Positions 52,731 to 61,600 of a stretch of 64,000 nt of DNA are shown piece by piece. Position 1 is the stretch's first letter, and every line of letters begins with the position of its first letter. Both the position numbers and the translations under genes were made by a program. The notes under the pieces are model-generated. The model did no database searches. It saw only the letters and a program-made list of their open reading frames with translations, and was not told the DNA's origin. Location of the stretch: the NCBI RefSeq assembly GCF_000430845.1, contig NZ_AUMU01000006.1, forward strand, positions 277,576-341,575. The letters are read 5' to 3'. Source of the stretch: Chryseobacterium gregarium DSM 19109 (GTDB lineage Bacteria > Bacteroidota > Bacteroidia > Flavobacteriales > Weeksellaceae).

Positions 52731-53787
52731 TAAGGAAGAATTACTGAATAACGCAATGGATTTGCTGAAAAAACTGATTGAGATTCCGTCATTCAGCAAG
52801 GATGAATATAATACGTCTGTGGAAATTGAAAACTTTTTCAAAAAGCACTATATTCCGACAAAACGTTTTAAAAATAACATCTGGGCGGTGAACAAAAATT
52901 TTGATGTTTTCAAACCGTCAATTTTGCTGAATACCCATCACGATACGGTAAAACCAAATAAAGTATATACCCTAGATCCTTTTTTAGCGATTGAAAAAGA
53001 TGGAAAGCTGTTTGGATTGGGAAGCAATGATGCCGGAGCTTCTTTGGTTTCGATGGCGCAGGTTTTTTTGCATTTTTATGCTCAGGAAGATTTAAAATAT
53101 AATTTAGTGATTGCTTTGACGGCTGAGGAGGAGATTTCAGGTTTTGACGGAATTGAAGCCTTATTTCCCCAACTACCCAATATAGAGCTTGCCATTGTAG
53201 GAGAACCGACGCAGATGAATCTGGCAATTGCAGAAAAAGGATTGTTGGTCATTGATGGAGAAATGAAGGGTACTCCTTCTCACGCTGCTCATCCGAACAA
53301 TGATAATTCGATTTTGAAATGTATGGAAGATTTACATCAGATTTTAAACTTTAAATTTCCAAAAGTTTCGGATTATTTGGGTGAAGTTAAAGTTACGTTG
53401 TCTGGAATTCATGCCGGAGTTCAGCATAATGTTGTTCCGGAATCTTGTGCTTTTACTTTAGATGTTAGGGTTACAGACGAATATTCTAATGAAGAGGCGT
53501 TTGAAATCATCCAATCAAAGATGAAATCAACGTTGACTGCAAGATCTTTCAGATTAAATTCTTCAAAAATCGAAATGGATCACACTTTTGTACAGGCAGG
53601 TCTGGAAATCGGGAGGACAACTTACGGTTCGCCAACATCATCCGATCAGGCAATTATTCCGTGTACATCGGTAAAGCTCGGTCCCGGCGACAGCACACGC
53701 TCCCACACCGCGGACGAATACATCTATATAAAGGAAATTGAAGAGGGAATTGATTTTTATATTAAGATTTTAGAAAAAGTTTTATAA
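52705..53787 (+). CDS. argE: N-acyl-ornithine/citrulline deacylase (M20 peptidase family)
   Basis: 360 residues. It removes the N-acyl group late in the pathway, as expected where no argJ exists. Zinc ligands are seen in LLNTHHDTVKP (His78, Asp80), LGSNDAGASL (bridging Asp109), the catalytic TAEEEISG and VGEPT. The dimerisation domain includes a conserved GTPSHAAHP segment. Because ArgF' acts on N-acylornithine, the actual substrate is probably N-acylcitrulline, an inference from pathway order. It overlaps argB by 26 nt. Confidence 0.92.
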   Translation: MQELKSVYSKEELLNNAMDLLKKLIEIPSFSKDEYNTSVEIENFFKKHYIPTKRFKNNIWAVNKNFDVFKPSILLNTHHDTVKPNKVYTLDPFLAIEKDGKLFGLGSNDAGASLVSMAQVFLHFYAQEDLKYNLVIALTAEEEISGFDGIEALFPQLPNIELAIVGEPTQMNLAIAEKGLLVIDGEMKGTPSHAAHPNNDNSILKCMEDLHQILNFKFPKVSDYLGEVKVTLSGIHAGVQHNVVPESCAFTLDVRVTDEYSNEEAFEIIQSKMKSTLTARSFRLNSSKIEMDHTFVQAGLEIGRTTYGSPTSSDQAIIPCTSVKLGPGDSTRSHTADEYIYIKEIEEGIDFYIKILEKVL

Positions 53788-53789
53788 TA

Positions 53790-53852
53790 CTTGAGATTTC
53801 AGACATTAGATTTCAGATTTAAAGTCTCGTATCTGATATCTGCAATCTACAA
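53790..53852. repeat. back-to-back TCTNANA heptad arrays upstream of argH
   Basis: Four degenerate heptads on the minus strand (53790-53817, NNNNAGA on the plus strand) face away from four on the plus strand (53825-53852, units TCTCGTA, TCTGATA, TCTGCAA, TCTACAA). Seven bases separate them. The second array ends 12 nt before the argH ATG. Confidence 0.65.
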
Positions 53853-53864
53853 AAAGAAAAAAAT

Positions 53865-55175
53865 ATGAAAAAAATATGGCAAAAAGACGATAATGCCACC
53901 AATATATTAGTTAATAACTTTACAGTCGGGAAAGATCTTGATTTTGATGAACGTTTAGCGAAATATGATATTAAAGGTTCGATGGCGCACTGTACAATGT
54001 TGGCAGAAGTTGGAATTATTTCCAAGGAAGAATCAAATCAAATGCTATTTGTTTTAGAGGAAATTTTAGAAGAAGTCGAAAGCGGAACTTTTAAAATCGA
54101 TAAAAGTGCGGAGGATATTCATTCACAAATTGAGTCAATTTTAATTGCAAAATTAGGAGATACGGGGAAGAAAATTCATACGGCACGTTCCAGGAACGAC
54201 CAGGTATTGCTGGATATTAAACTGTATTTGTTAGATGAGATCCGTGAGATTACAACATTGACAGATAAATTCTTTCAAATATTAATTAAGCTGGCAGATC
54301 GACATAAAAATGTATTGCTTCCGGGGTATACGCATTTGCAGATTGCGATGCCTTCATCGTTTGGATTGTGGTTTGGAGCTTATGCTGAAGCATTGCTGGA
54401 TGATGTTGAAATGTTTCTTTCCGTTAAGAACATCATTAATAAAAATCCGTTAGGTTCAGCGGCAGGCTATGGTTCTTCTTTCCCGATTGACCGTGAGAGT
54501 ACCACCTGTAATTTAGGTTTTCAATCAATGAATTATAACTCAATGTATGCCCAGATGACGCGCGGAAAGTCGGAGAAAATGGTGTCGATGGCAATGGCAA
54601 CTATGGCGGGTACCCTGGGGAAATTTGCTTACGATGTCTGTTTGTATTTAAGCCAGAATTTTGATTTTATCAGCTTTCCAAAAGAGTTTACCACCGGAAG
54701 CAGCATCATGCCTCACAAGAAAAACCCGGATATTTTTGAACTGGTTCGCGCACGTTGCAGCAGGATACAGTCGCTGCCGAATGAATTTATTCTGCTCACC
54801 AATAATCTTCCCTCAGGCTATCACCGGGATATGCAGCTGACCAAGGAAATTCTTTTCCCCGCTATTGATTCTTTAAAAGAATGTCTGGATATTTTGAATA
54901 ATACATTACCGAATATTCAGGTAAAAAATGGAATTCTGGAAGATGAGAAGTACAAATATATTTTCAGTGTGGAAAAAATCAATGAAGAAGTGAAAAACGG
55001 AAGCTCGTTCCGTGATGCGTATGTAAAAGTAGGGCAGGAGATTGAAAATAATGAGTTCAGGTTTGATTTTGAAACAGGAAATTTAAATCATACGCATCAG
55101 GGAAGTATTGGGAATCTTTGTCTGGATAAAATAGAATATCAGTTTAATACATTGAAAAATAAATTGTTGGGATAA
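53865..55175 (+). CDS. argH: argininosuccinate lyase
   Basis: 436 residues of the fumarase/aspartase superfamily. It cleaves argininosuccinate to arginine and fumarate. The signature loop GSSIMPHKKNPD is near 278-289, preceded by the HTARSRNDQVLLD and GYTHLQIAMPSSFG segments. It is the last gene of the operon and completes the pathway from glutamate. It is preceded by a heptad repeat pair and followed by a palindromic element instead of a clean terminator. Confidence 0.96.
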   Translation: MKKIWQKDDNATNILVNNFTVGKDLDFDERLAKYDIKGSMAHCTMLAEVGIISKEESNQMLFVLEEILEEVESGTFKIDKSAEDIHSQIESILIAKLGDTGKKIHTARSRNDQVLLDIKLYLLDEIREITTLTDKFFQILIKLADRHKNVLLPGYTHLQIAMPSSFGLWFGAYAEALLDDVEMFLSVKNIINKNPLGSAAGYGSSFPIDRESTTCNLGFQSMNYNSMYAQMTRGKSEKMVSMAMATMAGTLGKFAYDVCLYLSQNFDFISFPKEFTTGSSIMPHKKNPDIFELVRARCSRIQSLPNEFILLTNNLPSGYHRDMQLTKEILFPAIDSLKECLDILNNTLPNIQVKNGILEDEKYKYIFSVEKINEEVKNGSSFRDAYVKVGQEIENNEFRFDFETGNLNHTHQGSIGNLCLDKIEYQFNTLKNKLLG

Positions 55176-55220
55176 TTTATTTTAACTTAAAAATTTTTAT
55201 CAAATGCTTTTACAGGCTCA

Positions 55221-55267
55221 GCATGACATCTTTAATGCTAAAAAGAGCATTGGTAGCAATGTCATGC
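55221..55267. repeat. nested palindrome after argH
   Basis: GCATGACAT (55221-55229) pairs with ATGTCATGC (55259-55267), and AATGCT (55234-55239) with AGCATT (55246-55251). It may end the arg transcript on one strand and the Lrp transcript on the other, but the T-run is weak. Confidence 0.55.
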
Positions 55268-55308
55268 GGGACTCCAAGCAATTTAATGTATGAAGCCGAA
55301 TATTACTG

Positions 55309-55770
55309 TTAATCCAGATCAATTTTAAACTTGGTGGACTTTTTTACTTCATTAAGAACGATAGAACTGTGATACTGCCCGATATTCGGGATATTTGAAA
55401 TAACATTGACCGTAAAGTCATTATACGAATTGATGTCCTTCGCAATAATTTTCAGCATGTAGTCATATTCGCCGGAAAGGCTGATGATTTCCTGGACTTC
55501 ATCATATTTTCCGATATTCTTTTCAAAGCTTTCAAGGACTTTCTGGGACTGCTCCTTCAGGCGGATGTTACAGTAGACCACAATATTCAATCCTAACTTT
55601 TCACGGTTCAGAAGGCCAACGTATTTCTCGATAATTCCGTGTTTCTCCAGCTGTTTGATCCGTTCATAAGTAGGGGTGAACGTAAGACCGATTTTTTCTG
55701 AAATTTCTTTTACGGACAGTGTGGAATTTTCCTGGACGATACTGAGAATCATTTTGTCTTTTAAATCCAT
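55309..55770 (-). CDS. Lrp/AsnC-family transcriptional regulator
   Basis: 153 residues. The N-terminal winged helix-turn-helix (TLSVKEISEKIGLTFTPTYERIKQLEKHGII) is followed by a RAM/ligand-binding domain ending IVLNEVKKSTKFKIDLD. Lrp/AsnC proteins sense amino acids and control transport or synthesis. It is convergent with the arg operon and divergent from pyrB, so either could be a target, and autoregulation is common. The effector is unknown. A TATTTTTG box lies 20 nt upstream on its strand. Confidence 0.93.
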   Translation of the reverse strand: MDLKDKMILSIVQENSTLSVKEISEKIGLTFTPTYERIKQLEKHGIIEKYVGLLNREKLGLNIVVYCNIRLKEQSQKVLESFEKNIGKYDEVQEIISLSGEYDYMLKIIAKDINSYNDFTVNVISNIPNIGQYHSSIVLNEVKKSTKFKIDLD

Positions 55771-55790
55771 ATAGTATGATTGAATGGAGA

Positions 55791-55798
55791 CAAAAATA
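55791..55798 (-). promoter_or_regulatory. -7 promoter element of the Lrp/AsnC gene
   Basis: The minus strand reads TATTTTTG, an exact TANNTTTG match 20 nt before the ATG. Confidence 0.45.
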
Positions 55799-55855
55799 AT
55801 ATTTAAAAATGAAAGTAAGGTATTATTGTGGTATTTTAACTAAGTCCGATTTTCT

Positions 55856-55886
55856 TTTGCAGATTTACAAAATTGTTATATCTTTG
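55856..55886 (+). promoter_or_regulatory. promoter of the pyrB leader transcript
   Basis: TTTG (55856-55859), a 19-nt spacer and TATCTTTG (55879-55886) match the flavobacterial consensus fully. The leader-peptide ATG lies 6 nt downstream. Confidence 0.75.
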
Positions 55887-55892
55887 CACCTA

Positions 55893-55961
55893 ATGAATAA
55901 CACAGTATTTATATCATTAGAATTACCGGGCGTAGACGCCCTTTACGATATTTATTTATAG
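55893..55961 (+). CDS. pyrB leader peptide (22 codons)
   Basis: A 22-codon frame opens MNNTVFIS, ends ALYDIYL and stops with TAG at 55959-55961. It begins within a few nucleotides of the predicted transcription start, so it would be translated from a nearly leaderless mRNA. Its middle contains a perfect GGGCG-TAGA-CGCCC hairpin (55928-55941), followed by a U-rich stretch. The stop codon lies 2 nt before the terminator stem. It is not a known protein; the arrangement matches leader peptides of translation-coupled attenuators. Confidence 0.65.
   Translation: MNNTVFISLELPGVDALYDIYL
55928..55941 (+). promoter_or_regulatory. putative transcription pause hairpin in the pyrB leader
   Basis: A perfect 5-bp GC-rich stem (GGGCG/CGCCC, loop TAGA) is followed by a T- and A-rich tract. 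It lies inside the leader ORF, a suitable position to pause RNA polymerase when UTP is low. Confidence 0.55.
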
Positions 55962-55991
55962 TAAGCGAAGATATTTCTTCGCTTTTTTTTT
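55962..55991 (+). terminator. intrinsic terminator/attenuator upstream of pyrB
   Basis: An 8-bp perfect stem AGCGAAGA (55964-55971), loop TATT, TCTTCGCT (55976-55983), then nine T residues in a row. It lies between the pyrB promoter and the pyrB start at 56011, so transcription must read through it. A ribosome halted at the leader stop codon (55959-55961) would cover the left arm. Confidence 0.85.
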
Positions 55992-56010
55992 GTAAAAAAT
56001 TTGAGTTATT

Positions 56011-56937
56011 ATGTTTACGATTACAGAACTGAGTACCGAGAGAATCAACAGGATACTGACAGAAGCCATAGCTTTTGCCGATGGTAAAACAGCTAAAATA
56101 GAAGGAGAGGTTTTTTGTTCCAACCTTTTCTTTGAAGACAGCACGAGAACGAAAACAAGTTTTGATATTGCCGAAAGAAAACTAGGACTGCAGGTCGTTC
56201 CTTTCGATGCGGCAAACAGTTCTGTGAACAAAGGTGAAAGTCTGTATGATACGGTGAAGACAATCGAAAGCTTAGGGGTGAATCTTGTCGTGATCAGAGA
56301 TAAGAAAGACCGGTATTTTGACGAATTGAAAAATATAAAGATTCCTGTAATCAACGGAGGAGACGGCACCGGTAATCACCCATCTCAGTGCATGCTGGAT
56401 TTAATGACGATTTATCAGGAATTCGGAAAATTTGAAGGCCTTAAGGTAGGCATTGTAGGAGATGTAAAACACAGCCGTGTTGCCAATTCAAATGCGGAAG
56501 CTTTGAGAAAATTAGGCGCAAAGGTATATTTCTCAGGACCTGAACAGTGGTTTGATGAGGGCGCTTTAATCAACGGGACTTATCTTTCGGTAGATGAATT
56601 GATTAAAGAGGTTGATGTTTTGATGCTGTTAAGAATCCAGCATGAAAGACACGATGCCAAAATGAGCTTTTCCGCATCCGAATACCACAGAAAATATGGT
56701 TTGACAAAAGAAAGAGAAAAGGCCATGAAAAAAGAATCTATTATCATGCATCCAGCGCCCATCAACAGAGGAGTGGAAATTGATACGGATCTTGTGGAAT
56801 GTGAACGTTCGAGAATCTTCAAACAAATGCAGAACGGGGTTTTTGCAAGAATGTCCATTCTTAAGGAAGCCCTGGAAAAGGAAGGGTATACCTTTAAAGA
56901 ATCTAAGGCTCAGATTCGCATGAGTGTTAAGAGATAA
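56011..56937 (+). CDS. pyrB: aspartate carbamoyltransferase catalytic subunit
   Basis: 308 residues. It condenses carbamoyl phosphate with aspartate, the first committed pyrimidine step. The carbamoyl-phosphate loop is [13 protein letters not shown] (STRTKTS at 44-50), and [15 protein letters not shown] (HPSQ at 123-126) completes the site. [11 protein letters not shown] near the C-terminus binds aspartate. No pyrI regulatory subunit is adjacent, which fits regulation by the leader attenuator instead. carA and carB follow on the same strand. Confidence 0.97.
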   Translation: MFTITELSTERINRILTEAIAFADGKTAKIEGEVFCSNLFFEDSTRTKTSFDIAERKLGLQVVPFDAANSSVNKGESLYDTVKTIESLGVNLVVIRDKKDRYFDELKNIKIPVINGGDGTGNHPSQCMLDLMTIYQEFGKFEGLKVGIVGDVKHSRVANSNAEALRKLGAKVYFSGPEQWFDEGALINGTYLSVDELIKEVDVLMLLRIQHERHDAKMSFSASEYHRKYGLTKEREKAMKKESIIMHPAPINRGVEIDTDLVECERSRIFKQMQNGVFARMSILKEALEKEGYTFKESKAQIRMSVKR

Positions 56938-57038
56938 ATAAACCTTCACAAAATTTCCTTCCAAAGGTGAGGTGGTGAAAATTCAAGGAATTTTTCAAGG
57001 GCAGTTAAAAATAAGAAATAAATAACAGAATGCAGAAG

Positions 57039-57073
57039 TCTAACTTCTAATGTCTAAAATCTAATATCTAATT
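57039..57073 (+). repeat. TCTNANA heptad array upstream of carA
   Basis: Five tandem degenerate heptads (units such as TCTAATG, TCTAAAA, TCTAATA) end 6 nt before the carA ATG. A 40-nt ungapped comparison with the array before carB gives 28 identities by eye. Confidence 0.65.
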
Positions 57074-57079
57074 TAAAAA

Positions 57080-58153
57080 ATGAAGAAAAAGTTAATACTG
57101 GAGTCCGGTGAAGTATTTCATGGAGAAGGTTTCGGAGCAGCCTCGGAAACTGCGGGAGAGGTGGTTTTCAATACCGGGATGACAGGGTATCAGGAACTGA
57201 TCTCTGATCCGTCTTACTGCGGTCAGATTGTTTGCATGACGTATCCGCTTATCGGAAACTATGGGATTAATAGAGATGATTATGAAAGTATTGAGCCGGC
57301 CATCAAAGGTCTTATTGTAAAAGAGCTTTGTGATTTGCCATCCAATTTCCGTACTCAGATTACTTTGGATGAATTATTTAAAAAGAAAAACCTGTCAGGG
57401 ATTTCAGGAATCGACACCCGAAGACTGACCAGGATTCTCCGGAATCATGGAGTGGTAAAAGGAAAGATCGTTAATGCGGATGCTGATGAAGATACGGTAG
57501 TTTCGGAATTAACATCAACCACTTTTCCTACCAACCAGGTGGAACAGGTGTCTACCAAAACCCCTTACGCCAATCCGGGAAGAGGTTTGAAAGTCGTACT
57601 TGTTGATTTCGGTTCCAAATTGGGCATTATCAGGGAATTATCTCAGAGAAACTGTGATATTACCGTTGTCTCCCAGGATGTGACTGCAGAAGAAATTTTA
57701 CTGATGGATCCTGACGGCGTGATGTTGTCCAACGGCCCCGGCGATCCTGAAGATAACCAGCAGGCTCTGGAAATGATCCGTGGGATCTTAGGGAAAGTTC
57801 CTATTTTCGGAATCTGTTTAGGGCACCAGTTGATCGGCTTGGCCTGCGGCGCAAAAACATTCAAGCTGAAATTCGGTCACCGGGGAGGAAACCATCCGGT
57901 TTTGGATTTAGAGAAAAATAAAGTGGCCATCACTTCCCAGAACCATGGGTATGCCGTGGATCAGGAAAGTTTAAAAGCTACGGATCTTATCGAAACGCAT
58001 ATTGCACTGAACGACCGGACCAACGAAGGCCTGAAACACAAAATCCACCCTTGTTTCTCCGTTCAGTACCACCCGGAAGCAAGCCCGGGCCCGGAAGATG
58101 CAAATTATTTGTTTGATGATTTCATTGAGCTGATGGAAGGGTTTAAAAAGTAG
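57080..58153 (+). CDS. carA: carbamoyl-phosphate synthase small subunit
   Basis: 357 residues. It hydrolyses glutamine and channels ammonia to CarB. The class I glutamine amidotransferase nucleophile is Cys246 in FGICLGHQ, with His331 and Glu333 in YHPEASPGP. The N-terminal [23 protein letters not shown] is the CarA-specific domain. It lies between pyrB and carB. The upstream spacer holds a heptad repeat array, and a small inserted gene separates it from carB. Confidence 0.97.
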   Translation: MKKKLILESGEVFHGEGFGAASETAGEVVFNTGMTGYQELISDPSYCGQIVCMTYPLIGNYGINRDDYESIEPAIKGLIVKELCDLPSNFRTQITLDELFKKKNLSGISGIDTRRLTRILRNHGVVKGKIVNADADEDTVVSELTSTTFPTNQVEQVSTKTPYANPGRGLKVVLVDFGSKLGIIRELSQRNCDITVVSQDVTAEEILLMDPDGVMLSNGPGDPEDNQQALEMIRGILGKVPIFGICLGHQLIGLACGAKTFKLKFGHRGGNHPVLDLEKNKVAITSQNHGYAVDQESLKATDLIETHIALNDRTNEGLKHKIHPCFSVQYHPEASPGPEDANYLFDDFIELMEGFKK

Positions 58154-58159
58154 AATTGA

Positions 58160-58187
58160 TTTCAGATAATAGACATCAGATAGCAGA
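58160..58187 (-). repeat. left TCTNANA heptad array of the carA-carB insert
   Basis: Four heptads on the minus strand (NNNNAGA on the plus strand). The 30 nt at 58161-58190 match the reverse complement of 58569-58598 at 23 positions without gaps, forming an imperfect inverted repeat around the small gene. Confidence 0.7.
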
Positions 58188-58194
58188 CTTTACT

Positions 58195-58548
58195 ATGCAT
58201 AATTTTGAGAAACTTATTTTTTGGCAAAAATCAATAGAACTTGCAAAAGAAGTTTATATTATTTGTTCTGATTTACCAAAAGATGAGAAATTTGGTCTGG
58301 TTTCTCAGATTAAAAGATCAGTCGTTTCAATTCCGTCAAATATTGCAGAAGGAGCAGGCAGAAATAATGACAGAGAGTTCTACCATTTTCTTGGAATTGC
58401 AAATGCCTCTTCTTTTGAGTTACAGACCCAATTAATCTTAACCAGAGAATTAGGCTTGCTTAATGCAGAAAAAGTCAACGGTTTAATATCAAATCTCAAT
58501 GAAATTCAAAAAATGATTTACTCATTTAAATCTAATCTAAAAAAGTAA
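58195..58548 (+). CDS. four-helix-bundle protein (23S rRNA intervening-sequence protein family)
   Basis: 117 residues. The opening MHNFEKLIFWQKSIELAKEVY and the central RSVVSIPSNIAEGAGRNN with FLGIANASSFELQTQL are the signature of the S23/IVP four-helix-bundle family, first seen in rRNA intervening sequences and common in Bacteroidota. Function is unknown; the positively charged groove suggests RNA or DNA binding. The ATG at 58195 is chosen over the upstream TTG at 58156, which would lie inside a repeat array. The gene separates carA from carB and is bounded by inverted heptad arrays, which suggests it arrived as a cassette. Confidence 0.88.
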   Translation: MHNFEKLIFWQKSIELAKEVYIICSDLPKDEKFGLVSQIKRSVVSIPSNIAEGAGRNNDREFYHFLGIANASSFELQTQLILTRELGLLNAEKVNGLISNLNEIQKMIYSFKSNLKK

Positions 58549-58564
58549 AACACAATGCCGGAAG

Positions 58565-58599
58565 TCTGAAGTCTGACATCTGGTATCTCATATCTAAAA
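58565..58599 (+). repeat. right TCTNANA heptad array upstream of carB
   Basis: Five tandem degenerate heptads (units such as TCTGAAG, TCTGACA, TCTGGTA) end 6 nt before the carB ATG, the same distance as the array before carA. Confidence 0.7.
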
Positions 58600-58605
58600 T
58601 ATAAA

Positions 58606-61600
58606 ATGGCAAAACGTACAGATATAAAAACAATTTTAGTAATCGGTTCCGGGCCCATCATCATCGGTCAGGCGGCAGAATTCGATTATGCAGGAACACA
58701 AGCTTGTCTTTCCCTGAGAGAAGAAGGCTATAAGGTAATTCTGATCAATTCTAACCCGGCAACCATCATGACGGATGTGGAGATCGCGGATAAAGTATAC
58801 ATCGAGCCGATATCACTTCAGTTTGTAAGCCACATCATCAGAAAAGAGCGCCCGGATGCACTTTTACCAACCCTGGGCGGACAAACAGGTCTGAACATGG
58901 CCGTGGAACTGGAAAAATCAGGAATTCTTGAAGAATGTAAAGTGGAAGTTCTCGGGACCACACTTTCTGCGATCAACAGAGCGGAAGACAGAGACCTTTT
59001 CCGTGAATTGATGAGAGAGCTGAACGAACCGGTTCCTGAATCTGACATCGTCAACACGGTTGAAGGAGCTTTGAATTTTGCAGAAGAAATCGGTTATCCG
59101 GTTATCGTGCGTCCTGCTTTCACGATGGGTGGAACAGGAGGTGGAATCGCTTCCAACGAAACTGAATTAAAAGAAATTGCCGAATTAGGTCTGAAATACA
59201 GTCCTGTGACGCAGTGCCTTATCGAAAGGTCAATCGCAGGTTTCAAAGAAATTGAATACGAAGTAATGCGTGATGCGAACGACAATGCCATTGTGGTCTG
59301 TAACATGGAAAACATAGATCCGGTTGGAGTTCACACCGGAGACTCAATCGTTGTGGCACCTTCTCAGACGCTTTCTGACAGAGAATATCAGATGCTGAGG
59401 AATGCTTCCTTAAAAATCATCAGGGCATTGGGAATTGAAGGGGGATGTAACGTACAGTTGGCTTTAGACCCGAATTCATTCGAATATTATATCATCGAAG
59501 TAAACCCGAGAGTTTCCCGTTCATCTGCTTTGGCGAGTAAGGCGACAGGGTATCCGATTGCGAAAATTGCTGCGAAAATTGCGGTAGGACTAACATTGGA
59601 TGAAATCATGAATCCGGTTACCGGTAAAACATACGCCTGCTTCGAGCCGGCTTTGGATTATGTGGTTACCAAATTCCCGAGATTCCCGTTTGATAAATTC
59701 GAAACGGCTGACAGAAGGCTTTCCACTCAGATGAAAGCGACGGGTGAAGTGATGGCCATCGGAAGGAATTTTGAAGAGTCTTTGCAGAAAGCCATCCGTT
59801 CTCTGGAAACCGGAATTAAGCATATCGGTTTAAAAACCAAGCAGGCCGAAGCCCTTACGGCTGAAGAAATCGAAAGAAGGATCAGGGTATGTGACGATGA
59901 AAGATTGTTCATCATCGGTGATGCCTTAAGAAGAGGTTACGACTGGGAACAGATCGTGGAATGGAGTAAAATCGATAAGTTTTTCATCTGGAAAATCAAG
60001 AAATTAATTGATTTCGAAAAAGTGATCGCTGACAATAAGTTTGACAAAGAAACTTTAATTCAGGCTAAGAAACTAGGTTTTGCCGATGTCAATATTGCAG
60101 TGCTCTGGGATGTACAGGAACGTGAAATCTTCAATTTCAGAAAAGAAAACGGAGTAATGCCTGTATACAAAATGGTAGATACGTGCGCCGCAGAATTTGA
60201 AAGTGAAACCCCTTATTTATATGGTACTTATGAAGAGGAAAACGAAAGTGTCGCTTCAGACAAGGAAAAAATCATTGTATTGGGATCAGGACCGATCAGA
60301 ATCGGGCAGGGAGTTGAGTTTGATTATGCCACCGTTCATTCGGTTTGGGCGATCAAAGAAATGGGGTATGAATCAATCATCATCAACAACAATCCTGAAA
60401 CGGTTTCCACAGACTTTTCTATCTCCGATAAATTATACTTTGAACCGCTGACGGAAGAAGATGTGATGAACATCATCGAACTTGAAAAACCGAAAGGTGT
60501 TGTGGTTCAGTTCGGCGGACAGACCGCTATCAATTTAGCGGATAAATTAGCCGCCCATGGCGTGCAGATTTTAGGAACTTCTCTTGAAGACTTGGACAGA
60601 GCGGAGAACAGGGATAAATTTGAAAAAGCCCTTCAGGAAATGGGGATTCCCCAGCCTTTAGGGAAAACATCCACTTCAAAAGAAGAAGCGATAAAAATTG
60701 CCAATGAGATCGGGTATCCGGTTTTGGTTCGTCCAAGCTATGTGTTGGGAGGCAGAGCCATGGAAATCGTCTACACCGAAGCCGAATTGTCTCATTACAT
60801 GGAGTTTGCGGTAGAGGCAAGCCCAGATCAGCCGGTTCTGGTTGACCGGTATATTACAGGAAGGGAAGTGGAAGTCGATGCGATCTGCGACGGTGAAACC
60901 GTAATTATTCCCGGGATTATGGAGCATATCGAAAGAGCCGGAGTTCATTCCGGAGATTCAATCGCAGTGTATCCGCCACAGAATGTGTCCCCCGAAGAAA
61001 TCAAAACGCTGGTAGATTATACTGAGAGGTTGGCTAAAGGGTTGAATGTGATTGGGCTAATGAACATTCAGTACGTTCTTTTTGAAGGGAATGTGTATGT
61101 GATTGAAGTGAATCCACGTTCGTCAAGAACCGTTCCTTTCTTATCTAAAATTACTGAAGTTCCGATGGCCAACCTGGCAACCAAAGCAATTTTAGGTCAG
61201 AAGCTAACGGATTTAGGCTACAAAAACGGACTGGTTCCCAATAAAGAAGGCGTTTTCGTAAAAGTTCCGGTGTTCTCTTTCTCAAAACTAACAAAAGTGG
61301 ACATCTCTTTAGGCCCTGAAATGAAGTCTACCGGAGAGGTAATGGGTAAAGATACAACGCTTGAAAAAGCCCTTTACAAAGGATTGGTAGCCGCCGGAAG
61401 AAAAGTTCCGATGCACGGTTCTATTTTGTTCACGGTAGCTGACAAGCATAAGCAGGAAGCGGCAGATCTGGCAGCGAGATTCCATGAAGTAGGTTTCAGG
61501 ATCTGGGCAACCGAAGGAACCGCAAAATTCTTTGCAGAGCAGGGAATCCCTTGTAAGATAGGTTACAAAATCGGAGAGGAAAGTGTAAACCTTATCGACC

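Noticed and set aside
56975..56996. Short GAAAATTC/GAATTTTTC hairpin after pyrB
   Set aside because: Too short and AT-rich to call a terminator; no T-run, and carA is on the same strand.
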